DNA of 64,000 nt from Setophaga petechia (GCA_024362935.1 JANCRA010000001.1:57120430-57184429), one strand, 5' to 3'. Shown: positions 1 to 13,500, counted from the stretch's first letter. Notes: generated by a model not told the origin, from the letters alone. Translations and numbers: made by a program.

Positions 1-57
1 AAGCTTTTCTAGAAATAAACAAAGCATATGAAAGGCAAGCTAATCTCTCTGCTGATG
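1..57 (+). CDS. PPM1K: PPM1K exon, cut by the window edge
   Basis: Reads [18 protein letters not shown] after a 2-nt codon remainder and ends GATG before the donor GTAGGT. The last G joins the CA of the next exon to give Ala. It matches the PPM1K segment just before [10 protein letters not shown]. The 5' end of this exon is outside the window. Confidence 0.88.
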
Positions 58-3000
58 GTAGGTAAAAAAAAATTCTACTCATATAAATGTGGAGAATAAA
101 GTTTGTTTTATTTGCTCAGTAGTTTTGCAGTAAAATGTCCAGAAGACTGGCTTGAAAACAATTTTACTTAACCCAGGTTTTTGCTCTGGTCACTTACTGC
201 AAATAAAACAATTATGCTTTACATCCTAAAAATGAAATAACTACTGTAATTCTCAGTCAAATTTACTGGAGGAGTTATGAATCTGAATGTTAGCATAATC
301 ATCAATGAATTTCTCTTAATGTGATTCTAAAAAGGATTATGTTTTTCAAGGTAGCAAAGAGTGATTTAGATTTGCAAGGACCATAATTTTACTGGTAAGA
401 AATGTGGAGAGGGGTGTTTTTGATTCTCTTTTTTTAAAAATTATTTTAGGAGTGTGGGGGATGGGTGCTTTTATATGTTTGCTTTAAAGCTGTTAGTCCC
501 GTGGATTAAAAGCAGCAGTGTCAAAGTTCCCCTTCCTAACTTGGCTGCTGCACCTGAGGAGGAACATAAGCCAAAATTAATGCAATCCATATTGCTTCTG
601 TACAAACAGAATCACAGGAGTAGCTGAGTGGGAAAGGGAAAAAAGCAGTGAAGAGGAAAACAAGTTTGGCCGTGGTAAGGCTGTGGTAAAGCTGGTACCA
701 GCTCTTTCAGACTCCCATTTAATCTTGGCTGTTAATGAAGTTCTCCTATATGTGTCTAGAGACTAAATACCTCTGAACTTCCAGTTGCAGCAAGCAGAGC
801 TTATAGCAAGTAACATAGGCAGGGAGATAGAAGTCCCTGTCCCAGTTCTGTCACAGGAGCTTTCTCAGCCATGAGATACAATTTTGAGAGTCAGTTTAGC
901 CAGTTTTAAAAAGAAAACCCCAAACAAACCCAACTGAAAAGAACAAAAAATAAACACCTACCCACAACAGAAAAAAAACCCCCAAACAAAATTCCCCACA
1001 AACAACCAAACAAAAAACCTGTCCCCATGCTGGTGCAGGCACAGGCAAAATAGCTGAGGTTTTGCCACAAGAACAGAAACTGTAAAAGTCTTCTTTCCAA
1101 GAAAGACTGGAAACCAATAAGCCCTGTATGGACTGCAGTGATACTGTATTCTCAAGCTGCTTTTCTGAAGCACTGGTTGAGTACAATCAAGTAATGGAGT
1201 GGCTTTCTGCACTTTAATTGCTAGATGAATCTAGGTAGGCCCAAATGCAGATCAGGTAGCCTGACTGCTGCAGCACTGCCTGTTACCTTAGCCTGCACCA
1301 AGGATTGGGAAAAAAAGTCTTAAGCCGTGAGATGCAACCCTTAAAAAAGGAGGATCAGATCTATAAAGGTAATTTTCCCGTTGCATTTCATGTTGTAAAA
1401 AAGACCAGAGTTACTTTTGACCTATGAGCTGAGTTTTAGCTGAGCTCTTGAGAGCCATCAGCAGAGCAGATGTGCTTTTTATCCCACAGCCTCTTTGCAA
1501 ATGTATTTTCTTACCAACCCAAATCCAAGACAGTATTTGAGTACAAGTCTGTGTGCTTCCCTGGATCAGGCCATTTCATTTTCAGATCTAACTGTCCCCT
1601 TCCCTGCCCCTCTGTGTGTAAGACAGCTCTTGGTTTGGCTCATTGTAGTGACCTCTGTGTCAGAGCAGCTCCTTGAGGAGAAGGATTGAGAACTGTATTG
1701 CATGTATTATTCTGTTTTTTCTGAAAACTATTTCAAATCATAACACTTTGTAGATGAGACTTACAGAATTGGATAAGAACAATATTTGACAAACTGTGCA
1801 GCAAGCAGAGCATTTTAGAATTGCTTATAGGATTTTTTTCATAACCAATTAACTGGTGCTGCTTAATGCCAGAAAACGTATGCAATGGTTACCAGGATAC
1901 TGCACAAGCCCCCTTCATTAAAAAAGCAAAATAGAGGGTAAAAGAGTTGCCAAACATCCACAGGGGCTGCGCTCTGGCAGGCACTCAGTATTTCTCAGGC
2001 TGAGCACCTGCAAGCTCTTGCAGGAACCTCGGGGATCTAAGAGAGCCCATTGTTCTTGGCTGAAAATCAAGCTCTAAGGCAAAGAATGGAGTAACAGGGT
2101 GCAAAGTCAAGTTTGGAATTCTGAACAGATTAAACTTCTTGCATACCTGTTGTTAAAGTAACTCAATACTTTGTTGACTGCTTTGTGTGGATATTGTTGT
2201 TGTTTCTGATGTTTTGAAAGTTACATAAAATTTCAGTGCTTGGCATGTGTCTTTGTTAGAATCCTGCTTCCAAACTGATTCAGTTTGCCAGCAAAATTTC
2301 TGATTAAGTGTGGCTATTCTGGATGTGACAGTCAAGACAGTTGCTAGAGTATCTTGAAGTTGGTGGTTGATTGTGTAACTTGGTGTATCTGGGTTACATT
2401 GGATGCTTCCCAAGACTGACCTCCTTTTGAAACCTGGCCATAGCTGATGAAGTGCAAAATAATAGCTTTGACTTGTTCCAGCAGATGACCCTTCCAGGGC
2501 TCACTCCCTTCACTGTGTCTGCAAAAAAGACCAGTGCATATTAAGGATATCCAGCTCTTTACTAACACACAGCCAGCTCTAAAACTTGTACCTGGGTGTT
2601 TGAAGGAAACTAAACCCTGGGACAAATCCCTGTAGCCAAAATGGCATGTTTAAGGCATTGTTTATAGTACTATTTAAGGGGTAAGCCCTTACATAAGGCA
2701 TAAATTTAACAGGACTAGAGACGTTCCTTGTTGGGGGAACCCAGCTATGTCTTCAAGGGCATGGCCCTCTATAGGTCACTTAACAATCATACAAGATTTG
2801 AAATTATAGATAGAAAATACATAGCATGGTAGTTCCTGTGAGCTTTCAATAATAAAAGTGGTTTATGTGTGTGTTCCAGGCACTGCTGCTGTGTCTGGCA
2901 CGCAGTTCACCAGTGCTATTGCCAGCTGTGTTGGCCTGCTGGGGCCTGCTCCAGTAACCCCTCTGACACAAAAGCATAAGAAACTTGCTGTGGGCAGGTC

Positions 3001-6000
3001 TGGGATAATCTCTGCTCTGCCTGAATCCTGTGTAATCATTAACAGCTTAGAGCTGTGTCTGAGCCCTGAAGCTTGGTTTTTGATACCTCTTCAAAAATGC
3101 ATTTTCATTCACATCCATGCATTTAAACACAGGCCAGTCACTTTCAAATCATTGCTAAAGTTAGGTATAGAACATAAAGGAAGCTCACATCCAACAAATG
3201 ACATTATCCATGGTCCCCAGAGATGGGCAGAATTTTCTGCTCTTTTTTACCAGCCGTAAAAACTAAAAAGTAAAGGCTGAAAAGCTTTGCTCAGCAATGA
3301 TAGAAATAAGAAATTAAATTCTGTGCTTGAGGAAATTTGAGCATTTCCCTGAAGAAATGTGAGACAAACCCTTTCTTGGCCTACTGGAATCCTACCAGGT
3401 ATTGTTACTGCTTCTGTTCACTGTGAGCCAGAGAAAACAAGAAGGAGTTTGTCCATCAACCTCCACATTCAGTGCATCCAACTCTAATCACATTGGCCAC
3501 TCACATCTGGAATAGCCATCTTGTAAAAACATAACCAGGTATTAACTTGTCTACCCATGTTTGAAAGGGTTCTTACTGTTGAATCTTATTATGCTGACAA
3601 ATAGCAGAAGTTATTTTAAAGTAATTCTATTTTTAAAGTAATGTTTGTTTTGTTGGAGTTTTTTAAGCTACTGTTCAAAAAATGATTTTCATTTCTTTAA
3701 ATATGTTAACCTGCAACACTGAGGGAAAGAGAGAGCTGCAGAAGTCGTACTTGAGTATTTAATAAATTTATCAGCATTGTAAAGGCAACCTTTTTATCCA
3801 AGGGTTCTGATTATTACCTGATCAATTTAGAAGACACTAATTACAATATTAAAGGTATGTTTGTTTTGGCTATTTCCCATTAGTCAAAACAATTAATAAA
3901 CTTCTATCCAATGCCTTTAAGGTGGCCCCATTTCATTTGGCACTGGTTTGAACTCCCCATATTGGTGTAATTACCTTGAGGGAGCAGATGTTCTTCAGTG
4001 GCCACTCTTCCCATATAGGAGACAGCTGGTCCTCTAGCATCGCTGGGTTGATTGGTTCATTTGATAGGTTGGTTGGTTACTTATCTCCATAGGGGAAACT
4101 AAATTTAGATTTTATTTGGGCTGAATTTAAACTGGTTTTGTCACACAGTTTTAGTGAGAAGGTGAGAACAGTGGCAATTCCCCAGAAATACCAAGGCTGA
4201 TTTACCAAGGCCAAAGGTGCAGGTGCTTCCTACGTGACCTGCACAGGGCAGTGCGGGCAGACCTGAGAGTGACCCGGGAGTGACTGGCTCCACCTCCTGT
4301 TCTGCAGCCCTTATTCTCGCATCTCCAGTGTTGCAGGTTTATTTTGTTTGAACAAAGTCCCTGGGTGAATTTCCTATTTGCCTCTGTGTGCGTGTTATTT
4401 GTGGCAGACACTGTACCTGGTCAGCAGCTCTAGAACTGGAGGCCCTGGACACTTTAAGCTGGGCTTCAGTGGAAAAAGAGATCTGCTTAATTTTGTCCCA
4501 GGTGAAGGAGTCCAGCGGTTCCTAGCCTGGACTACTGGAAGGTTTCCACATCCTCTTTGTCACATTAGTTGAGATGACTTGCAGTAGAAGTTGTCCAGTG
4601 AGTGTTAAGAACCTATTGAAAGATCTTAGTTTTATAGTGATATTGTTAGGAAAACAAACTCTTTAATTGTTAAAACCAATACATGTGCTGATGCAACATA
4701 TTTTGTGTTAAACTAGTAGCAGTTGTAGAAAAGCATTAGAAATGCAATCCTGTCATCATTCCTGTGGTTTTGAGCTGTGCTAGAAATCACATAATGCTAC
4801 ATCTGGCTTCATGCATGTTCTTGCATCCCTACCCAGAGCATGAACTGGATCCAAGGAAGAGATTGTGAACAGCATGTATTTTTTCCTAGGAGTGCTATTT
4901 AACTAATAAACATATAAAGTTCAAGTCACTATGTTCATTACCACAATTCTGGACAATATATTTTTCTTTAGTACTAGCCCTTGATTTTGTGAAAGCAGCT
5001 CTTTTCATTGGAAGTTTGCACTGAAAAGATGCAGATTCACCTGAATTCCAAATATTTCCAGTCTTCTGTGAATTGAAGACTATGATTTAACTTTACATAT
5101 GTTTCTCAGCATAGTTCTAAAACCACAGAATGAAATGGGAAAGTAGCAGCAGTTCTGCATTAATTTTAATGTCTATATAAAAGGTATCTTCTGTAAAATA
5201 AAAAGGTAGTTTAACATAGGTTGCTCTATTTCACTTGTTCTAACTGTTGGCTAAAACAGGTATTTTACTGGTTCTACTAAAATTTCTAATTGCACTGGTA
5301 CTTTTTAATATCTTATTTTCATAATGTGCCTCAAAGTGACCCTGAACAGGGCAGTCCTTGCTTCAGATGAGAAACAGGATGTCAGTGCCCACCAGTGCCA
5401 CCAGTCAGAAGCTGCCACATCCAGTTTCCAGTGTCCCAGCCTGCGTGGCCCTGGCACAGTCCAAGGTGTGACCATGGCCACTGATGGTCACCCCTGACCT
5501 GCTGGTTCAGCGTTCAGCTAAACCCAGTCCTGGCTGCAGTAATAATACCTGTTTTAAATACTAACACCAGCTTAATTAACACCTGTTTCTGAGGGCTTGT
5601 GTTTGGGTTTTTTTGATTCATGGACTCACTGCTTTCACTGCACAACAAGGCTCAATGCATCTTCCAGGACTTGGTGACTTCAGTTTACTCCCAGCCCCAT
5701 TTGACTTACAGGGTGCTGAGACCTCACAGGGTTGAGGAAGGAGGCTGTAAAGATCTCACATCTCTTGCATTTCTGTTGCTTCCTGTTGGCATCTGGTCAG
5801 ATTTGGGGCTGCCTGGCATTCCTTGGGGTCAAACACAAAGTCCTGTCTCAAATCTGTCCCATGTTCCTGGGGTCAGGGCTGCCAGAGGTAGGAGCACATG
5901 TAGTTGTAGCTGATCTCTGCACAAGCAGTGGTGGAAAGACAGTGACATGTTAATGTTAGCGCATGAAAACAAGAATATAACTGGGGAGTCACATTCCTAA

Positions 6001-9000
6001 GCAGGCCCAAAACTCATCTCAAATTGGCTTGCTTTGAAAAACCAGAACAACTGGAAAAGCCCAGAATGCAGGTGACCTACAGAGGGCCTTTCAAGGGAAA
6101 TTGCGTTGGCTGTAGATGCAAATGTATTCCAGGCAGTAGCTGGTCCTGTCCAGACATTTTGATGTAAAAACTCAAGTTAGCAGGACCTTTCTAGGCCTCT
6201 CTTGCTGGGTTACCTCTGCAGAATCTGCAGGAAGAGAAGATAACAACTGTAAAGTGGGACTTGCCCTTTCAGAAAGCAAAGAAAATGAGGAAAGCTGGGC
6301 AGTTTTTCTGGCATTTCTTCACTGCAGCTGACACAACAGATCTTTCTCCTGAAATAGGCACTTACATTTCTCTTTTTCAAGTTTCTTTTTTTTTTTTCTT
6401 TTCCTTTTGCTTGCATGAGTGAATCCAGGCAGGTCTCCGAGTGCAGTCAGCCAGCTCAGCTCCCTCCCTTGCTCTGTTTTGCCCTCTGGGCACTCCGTGA
6501 ACCCCTGCCAGGTGATCCCAGCAGTGCCCCGGGAGGCTTCCCAGACAGCCACTGCCACCTGCATCAGTTTGCAGGCACAAGGCAAGGCTGAATCTCAGAA
6601 TCCAGCTTCACCTTTTGCACTGGGACCTCCAACAAGGTGACAGGGAGCACCTTTCCTGGAAAAAGCCAGGAAGCCTGTTGGCTGAATCCCCCTCTGGGGG
6701 AAGTGGAGGGGGAGTAACAGCTCTGACAGCGATAGAAGGATGCCACAGACTGATCTACTGCTTCCCTCTGGTAGAATTACAGTTACTGGAACTATAATTT
6801 ATAAATTACTGCAACTATAATTTATCAATTACTATAAAATTGCCCGCTTCACCACCTAAAAGAAAGAAAGAGCCATCACTTTTATGGTGACCTACTTGTG
6901 CAGTCACTGTGCCCAGGGATAAGGACAATAACCCTGTAACTTGAGGCGAGCTTATGGGGCTGAAAAACTGCTACAAACTGAAAGGAAGTTACTGTACCTT
7001 GTACTGCTTTTATCCCACTTGCCCTGTTTGCATAGAGCCATGTTGTTGCACAGAAACACTTCATCCTTCCTACTTCCTTCATGCTTCATGCATACTCTCT
7101 TCCTCCAGTCCCTCATGCATGCATGTTTGCTTTTTTTGTTGTTGTTGTATGTGTAAATTTAGTTTTAACTTCTAAGCAGTTACTTGCTGATTAGGTAAAG
7201 CACAAGTTGTCTTTATTTTACCAATTGAAACTGTTGCTGTTATAAAGGGCTCCACTCTTTGAGGCAGTGCTAAAACTTCTCTCTTTGATGACATTTGTAG
7301 CAACCCTGCTGAGCTCTGGGACCACTGCAACGGTGGCTCTGCTCCGGGATGGAATTGAGCTGGTTGTGGCAAGTGTGGGAGACAGTCGTGCTCTGCTGTG
7401 CCGCAAAGGAAAGCCCGTGAAACTCACCATTGACCATACTCCAGAGAGAAAGGAGGAGAAGGAAAGGTACCTGCAGGCTGATGATGTGGCTTCCCAGAGC
7501 ACAATGGGCTTCTGCTCTGCTGCTGGGTTGGGCCATAAAGAAAGCAGAGTTGAACACAGAGGCCTTAGACCACTCTGAGCTGGCAGTAAGCTCCAGCCAC
7601 TGGGTCCCGTTCAGAGGACCAGGGATGTGGAAAGACCTCCATGAGCATAAGATCTTAGCAGTAAAATCAGCATCACTGAGATTCAGAACAGAGCTATGAC
7701 CACCAAGTTCAGACTTGTGCAAAAGCACCAAGTTAGAACCAACTCAGAACCTGAGGAAATGCACTGTGGTTCCCAGGTCAGGACTCAGCCCACCAAGACA
7801 CATCACTTCCATAGAGCCCTTCAAACAGCTAAAGCCAACCCTCAGCCTCCCAGCTTAGGCTCTCTATACATCATTCCTCATTCTAGCTACTGACAGAAAT
7901 AGAGGATAGAGATAGGGGTAATGGTGTGAAGCAGTAACTCATTTGCTTTTTCTTTTGTGCTTCTGGACAGGATTAAGAAGAGTGGTGGCTTCATTTCCTG
8001 GAACAGTTTGGGACAGCCTCATGTGAATGGTAGACTTGCAATGACACGGAGCATAGGAGATTTGGATCTTAAAAACAGTGGTGTGATAGCCCAGCCAGAA
8101 ACAAAAAGGGTTCAGGTAAAAGAAGGTCTGGTTTACAGGGACAGCAGCACTTGGACTAAGGGCTTCATAGGTATTTGATGCAGTGGTGGTACCCACACAA
8201 CACAAGCCCAGGTGAAGCCTGATGGTCACGCATTGTTTTTTACTGAAATGACCAGAGAACAACTTTCTTTAAGTTGTTTCAGATTAACACTAACAGACAG
8301 AAAGGAATCTGGTACTAAATTCAACCTCTAAATCTCACTTCTCATAGCAAAATATATGATGGGGTAAGAAAGATAACACATGACATGTATTACAGGTGTT
8401 AGTCTGTTTCAGTCCTATGGTCAAATGAATAATTTTGAGGCTAATGCTGGTATAAAACCATCACTGAGAGCTCGGTGGGATATGGATGGGCTGCCATCAA
8501 AAAAGTAGGATGTATAGAGATTTGCACAGTTGAGAGGAAGAGGGGAGGAGGAAAGGACAGCTGCATGTATCTTACTGTGGCTCTGTAGTCATCTAGAGAA
8601 CAAACACCCAGAAGGTATTCAACCTCCACTTCGGCAGGAAGCTCTCCTGTCAATTCATGTTCTCTTTGTTACTTTTCCTCTATGCACCTCCCTGGGCCCC
8701 AAGAACTTCTATTGTTTTGTTGCCAATAGAGTGCCACCCATAAGGGGCTTAGGGAGATGACTGCAGTGCTGTCATGCCTTCCTTGAAATCCTCAGCTTCA
8801 GGACAAACTTTGCAGGAGAGCACACAGCACCCTAAGAAAATAAAAAAGTGCTTTGCAAGAGTGTAAAACCATGGGGGCCATTCCCTTGCCTTGCAGCACT
8901 CACCCAGGTCATGCACCCCATGTTCCTCTGTTGCAGCTGCACCATGCAGATGACAGCTTCCTGGTGCTGACCACTGATGGCATCAACTTCATAGTGAACA

Positions 9001-9682
9001 GCCAGGAGATCTGCAACTTCATCAGCCAGTGCCATGACCCTGCTGAGGCCGCCCACGTGGTCACTGAGCAGGTAATGCCAGCGCTGCTCTGGGCACCAAG
9101 GGCTCCTGGTTGGGCTGGTTTGGCTTAAAAAAATTAGGGTTTTGTTTACACAATACCACACATTCAACTGAATTGAATGGTGCTGGCTGACACATTCACC
9201 ATTCCTGCTGGCCAGCCTTTTCCTTACCCTGGATCTCACCACATCCTTGCCAGGCATCACATCAATGAGCTTGTTTAGCTCACTGTCCACTGAACTGCAC
9301 GGGACTGTAACTGCAGCTTCTGCCTGTGCTGGAAATGTCATTGCCACAGACAGAAATGGCCAGTTTCTGACCATGGTTCTGGATGGTAGCATATCCTATG
9401 GGAAGCTCTGGGGCAAATCAGAATGGAGTATCAGGGTTGGGAAGGAGCAAGGGAGTCTCGGGCCTCAGGGTGTGCTGTCCCAGGTGAAGCCAGACTTTGT
9501 TTCCCTTTCCAAGCGAGACACTGATGCTGACACTTTGTTTCTTCTCTCAGGCAGTGCAGTTTGGCTCTGAAGACAACAGCACAGTTGTCATAGTGCCATT
9601 TGGGGCTTGGGGCAAGTACAAGAACGGGGAGATTACCTTCTCCTTCAGCCGCAGTTTCGCTTCCAGCGGGAGGTGGGCATGA
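1..9682 (+). CDS. PPM1K: PPM1K, mitochondrial protein phosphatase 1K (3' part, five exons)
   Basis: PP2C/PPM-family Ser/Thr phosphatase. In the known family it sits in the mitochondrial matrix and dephosphorylates BCKDH E1-alpha, activating branched-chain amino-acid breakdown. The spliced exons 1-57, 7301-7466, 7971-8115, 8937-9071 and 9551-9682 give 635 nt: a 2-nt codon remainder, 210 residues and a TGA stop. Human PPM1K has about 372 residues, so the N-terminal targeting peptide and first metal-binding motifs lie upstream of the window. Visible PP2C motifs are [43 protein letters not shown] (metal-binding Asp) and the late SEDNST Asp. The C-terminus SFASSGRWA matches PPM1K closely. All introns are GT-AG and all phases agree, so this is an intact gene rather than a processed copy. 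A PPM1K paralogue cannot be excluded without genome-wide comparison. Confidence 0.95.
58..7300 (+). other. PPM1K large intron (7.2 kb)
   Basis: Bounded by donor GTAGGT and acceptor ACATTTGTAG. I see no exon, recognisable gene or clear transposon in it. It contains simple A/T runs, a 23-bp-period duplication at 6790-6833 and short TTG repeats near 7135. The open frames inside it are short and match nothing I recognise. Confidence 0.8.
6790..6833 (+). repeat. Short tandem duplication, 23-bp period
   Basis: Two copies of AACTATAATTTAT(A/C)AATTACT, one substitution apart and 2 nt between them. In the large PPM1K intron. Confidence 0.8.
7301..7466 (+). CDS. PPM1K: PPM1K exon, central PP2C core
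   Basis: Encodes (A)[17 protein letters not shown], then [18 protein letters not shown] and the [14 protein letters not shown] segment. Acceptor TTTGTAG precedes it and donor GTACCT follows. It enters with 2 nt completing an Ala codon and leaves with AG, completed to Arg by the first G of the next exon. The VGDSR motif is a PP2C hallmark. Confidence 0.95.
7971..8115 (+). CDS. PPM1K: PPM1K exon, substrate-loop region
   Basis: Encodes [20 protein letters not shown], then [17 protein letters not shown] and [11 protein letters not shown]. Acceptor CTGGACAG, donor GTAAAA. In human PPM1K the first Ser here is Cys (KKCGGF, recalled from memory). The SIGDLDLK motif is typical of the PP2C fold. Length 145 nt keeps frame with both neighbours. 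Confidence 0.95.
8937..9071 (+). CDS. PPM1K: PPM1K exon with metal-binding TTDG motif
   Basis: Encodes [20 protein letters not shown], then [18 protein letters not shown] and AHVVTEQ. Acceptor GTTGCAG, donor GTAATG, phase 0 at both ends (45 codons). The Asp of TTDG is the expected metal-coordinating residue of PP2C enzymes. Confidence 0.95.
9551..9682 (+). CDS. PPM1K: PPM1K terminal coding exon
   Basis: Encodes [20 protein letters not shown], then [15 protein letters not shown] and FASSGRWA followed by TGA at 9680-9682. Acceptor TTCTCTCAG. The SEDNST motif carries the last metal-binding Asp of PP2C phosphatases. The C-terminal [11 protein letters not shown] is characteristic of PPM1K. Confidence 0.96.
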   Translation, partial: AVQFGSEDNSTVVIVPFGAWGKYKNGEITFSFSRSFASSGRWA

Positions 9683-10193
9683 AGACAACGCCACAGCGAT
9701 CCTTTCCTGCTGCCACCTGGACACAGTGTGCTACAGGAGAACACCTCCATCTGTTCCTAGGCTGACTCAGTGTCTTGTCCATCTCTTCTGTTGCCAGTGT
9801 TAGAAGATGCCACTGCTCCCTTGGTGCGTAGTGCCCGTTGTTGCTTACGGCTGACCGTGTCTCGCTGCCCGCGTTATTCCCGGCGGCATCGGGGCGGCGT
9901 CCTGGGTTTGTGGCCCCAGCAGCTCCACACATCACTTTGTTCACACTGACGAGGTTCTGGGCTTTCACCTGAGGCTGGAGTGGGTGCACAGTAATTTCAT
10001 GCCTACCTGTACTCCTCAGGACCCTCAGCTCCCCAGCAGCTGTGAGTCCCTGTGCCACATGCCAGCTTCCTTGTCTGATAAAACACAGGGGAACAAACGC
10101 ACAATGTTCTTGGGTAGACAGAAAGGGAATTTGGTGTCTTCTTCTGCTGCAGCCACCTGAAACTCCCCTGTGCTCCAGGAGAAGTGGGTAAAA

Positions 10194-10199
10194 AATAAA
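10194..10199 (+). terminator. Candidate proximal polyadenylation signal of PPM1K
   Basis: Canonical AATAAA about 510 nt after the PPM1K stop, with no other signal between. Whether it is used cannot be told from sequence. Confidence 0.4.
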
Positions 10200-10532
10200 G
10201 GAGAAGTTTCAGAATGTTTAGGTTCTGATGCCAGTGGCATTTGCTGTAGCTGTACAAGTTCCTGAGACAGTGCTGCTTTGTGCTCTCACTGCCAGCATCT
10301 GTGATCCTCTAGCTCCAAGGAGACAGACCAGGCTGGAGCCACGTGCTGTTGGACAGATGGGAACCTTTCTCCATTGGGTCCAAAGCCTGTGCAGTCTCTG
10401 TGGACCATGCAGCAGCCCCTTGCACTGTTTTCTCTTTGCTGTCAGTGCCTGACAGAAGCACAGAGGAGGGAAAAAGACGCACAGTTTTGATATCCAGAGA
10501 CTCATCAACTTGAATTTCTTTTTTTTTTTTTT

Positions 10533-10538
10533 AATAAA
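10533..10538 (+). terminator. Candidate distal polyadenylation signal of PPM1K
   Basis: Canonical AATAAA after a T tract, followed within 40 nt by T-rich sequence, about 850 nt after the stop codon. Confidence 0.5.
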
Positions 10539-13500
10539 ATAAGCTAATTTCAAAGAGTTTACTCTTCAAGATCTAATGCGTAAGACAGTTTATTTCTTCA
10601 CACATACATGAGGATTTTCCTGCCCTCTGCTGAAGGTGTCTGAGTCAGTTGTGATCTCTCATGTCTCTTCATGGTACACAAGGAGGTATAAAATGCCCCA
10701 AACAAGCTAAAGAAAGGAGAGAGCATTATAGCAATGTAAGGTAATTTTTGTAAATTTTGGGTGTTGTTTCTAGTAGATATCAGATATTCAGATACCAGAA
10801 AAGGATTTTATACTTAAAGGAAGTGTTTCCACTTCCCTTCTTGGAGGGGAATTTGTGTCCAGTGAACATGGGGGGACCAGAGCTCTGATCCAGCTCATAT
10901 CACTGCTGTGACATGGACTGCAGGTGACATGTTGGCACAGGTGAAGATCTGTCCTGGTGTGCCTCATTCAGACCTCTTCCTTTCTCTATTCCATGTCAGC
11001 TGTCAGTTCCTGTGGCAGTGAAATACGGGCTGAGAAGAATTGGTCTTTTCTCAGACTTGCCACAGTGTTTTTCCTTCTATGGATGCTCCCAACAGCACAG
11101 TTGTAAAAACAAAACAAAATGAAAAAGAAGTTGCCTGATGCTAAATCACCTTGTAAAAAGAAAAGAAAAAGAATTCTGAGGTGCCTGGACTGATTCTGAT
11201 TTTCCAGTGTGAAATACATATCTTTATTACTTTTATCCCTTTCTTTTAGTCCAGGGTTAGCCCTTAGGCAGTCAGTCCATTCGTTTTTCCTTGTCTGTGG
11301 TGGCAGGCCCAGCAGAGCACCAGGTGGTACTGGCAGCATTAGGTACTGGGTGTGCAGAGTGCCCTGGTTTTGTCTGTCCCATCACTTGGTGTGGCGTGCA
11401 CAAGGTACTGATTTGGGCTGTAACTGCAGTGGTGTGTGTAAATCTCTGCTGTACTGGGTGCTGGTGCCCAGGCCTGTGCAGTGAGCACACCACTGGTTTA
11501 CAATCCTACTTCCCTCTCTCCTCAGATTTTCCCCAGAGTTTGGGTTCAGTGTTCACCTGAGGTCAGGATGGTTGCTGTTGGGGGGGGTTTATTTCTCCTA
11601 ACAGCACAGTTGTCTTCTTGGGGGAAGGATCCATCCATAACTTCTTTGAAATTTTACCAAGGAAGGGATAGGACAAAGCTCTGTGAAACAGAGGATGATT
11701 AGATTCAGGTGCATTGGTGGTTGCTATTGCTGCTTCTCTACTATTGCAGAAACACCTGGATTGGGAAGGACTCCCAGGCACCATCTCACCTCCAGTCCTT
11801 TCTACTGGATCCATTGCTTTCTTTGTCCAGTTTCTTTTTCACTCCTGGGGCAATTCCTGTCGTTGCTGCTGTTGTTTGAGCCCTGTCTCAAGCCCAGCCC
11901 TCTCAGAGCACTGAACTGAGGCTCAGTAGGCACAGGCCAGGCCCCAGTATGGGGCAAAGCTGCTGCTGTTCACTGGGGTGGGCAAGGCACCCCTCCCCCA
12001 GGTGACACACCGGTTTGCCAGGGTTGGTGCCCATTCAGGTGTCAAGTCCCAGGCTCTGGGTGGTGATACCTGTGCTAGAAACCTGCCCAAATCCTTCCAC
12101 ACACCCTGCCAGCCAGGGAACAGCTGCCTCAGGGTGCATTTCAGCATTGCCTCACCCAGAAATCTTCTCTTGTACCATGATGACACCAGATTCCACCAAC
12201 CCCGTGACGTGCCAACAGTGTCAGTAGCATTAGCAAGCATGACCAAGGACCCCTGGACCCTGCACAATCATCCACACCAATCCAGAGCGAGGAGAGGGAG
12301 ATGTATTCCCTCATCCTCTTGTGGAGACAAGACAGTTCCTGCAGCTCAGCAAGGCCATCCGTGCCAGGACACAGCCCAGGGCCATTGTTTGTACAAACAC
12401 ATTCCCAGCTTCAGCCTTATAGAGGATAAGCAGGGCAGCCAGCAAACTCCCTGACTCCCACAGGAGGTTGTGGCTGCTGCAGCAGTAACACACTGGATAC
12501 AAAGCTGCCATTGTCCATGCCCCATGTTAGGTGCCAAAAAGGACCATGGAAGATGAACCTTGGCTGAACATCAGCTGCCCAAGCTGCTCTTATCACTCCC
12601 CTTCTCAGAAGAGTGGGGCCTGGGGGCAAAAAATACAATGAAAAGACCCCAAAACCTGGTCAAGATAAAGATAATTAATAAAGAGTGTCACCAGCTCCTT
12701 TTCAGGTGCCAATACACTGCCCAGCATTGTGAGGATGCTGTGGGGAGAGGGGCTCCATCCCAGCCAGGCCCAATAAACACTTTAGGTTTTCCATCTGGTC
12801 ACTAGGCCTCCTGCAGCCCATGGCAGCTCTGCAAGCAACCAGCTCCACTGTACCCCCCAGGGACTGGCAAGATCCTCCTGCACAGCAGAGCTCCTTCAGC
12901 TTGAGGACAAAGAGCAAATTGTTCTAAAACGACAGCTGCCTGCCAGAGAGGTTTATTATTCCAGGACAGTGAAAGATCTCACACTTTGAATGAAACAAAA
13001 TGGAATGTTTGCTCTCTAGCTCACTGTCTTTCCTGTGCAGCTGAGTTTTCAACAAAAAGAGTATTTTTTGTTTATGACAGACTGAACCAAACATTAGGGG
13101 AGACCTCCTGAGCAAACTGTAAAAAATATTCACTTTTTTCCTACCTTTTAGGGGATAGATTCTGAAATCCATTGGATTTGGTAAGAATATTTTCCTGCCT
13201 GAACATGCTCCCTGGAGCAGTGGAATCTCTCTCTGTACAGGCACTGTAGGAGGGTGGGCTGTGGGTGCAGAAATGCTGTCCAGCCAAGTATTCCTTTTTA
13301 CTGTGAGGATATGGAAAGCATAGGGGTGGCCTCATGTTGCTGGAGGATTTACTAGGAGAGGTGTTGAGGCTGCAGATGGATTTCCAACTTAAGTCTCCCC
13401 GCCACTTGCAAAGATGGGGGTTTCATGCTTTATAGAGGGAACTCCCAAAAAAGTCATTTTCAGCCTGGATTTAGGAGAGCTGGTCTCTCTGGATGATGAA

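Larger units (their letters stand above)
9683..10555 (+). other. PPM1K: PPM1K 3'UTR (inferred extent)
   Basis: Follows the stop codon and carries no recognisable coding sequence. The end is placed just after the AATAAA at 10533. An earlier AATAAA at 10194 would give a 3'UTR of about 0.5 kb. A CpG-rich patch lies near 9845-9905. The extent is inferred from signals only. Confidence 0.6.

Noticed and set aside
7270..7731. 153-codon minus-strand open frame
   Set aside because: Shadow of the PPM1K exon at 7301-7466 running into intron sequence.
8832..9392. 186-codon minus-strand open frame
   Set aside because: It is antisense to the PPM1K exon at 8937-9071 and its introns. It has no recognisable domain, and its openness follows from the coding strand composition.
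1..9682. PPM1K as a processed pseudogene
   Set aside because: Introns with proper GT-AG sites and consistent phase separate all five coding blocks, and no internal stop occurs.
11978..12454. 158-codon plus-strand frame in the intergenic interval
   Set aside because: Composition-driven, overlapped by open frames on the other strand, with no recognisable domain or splice evidence.
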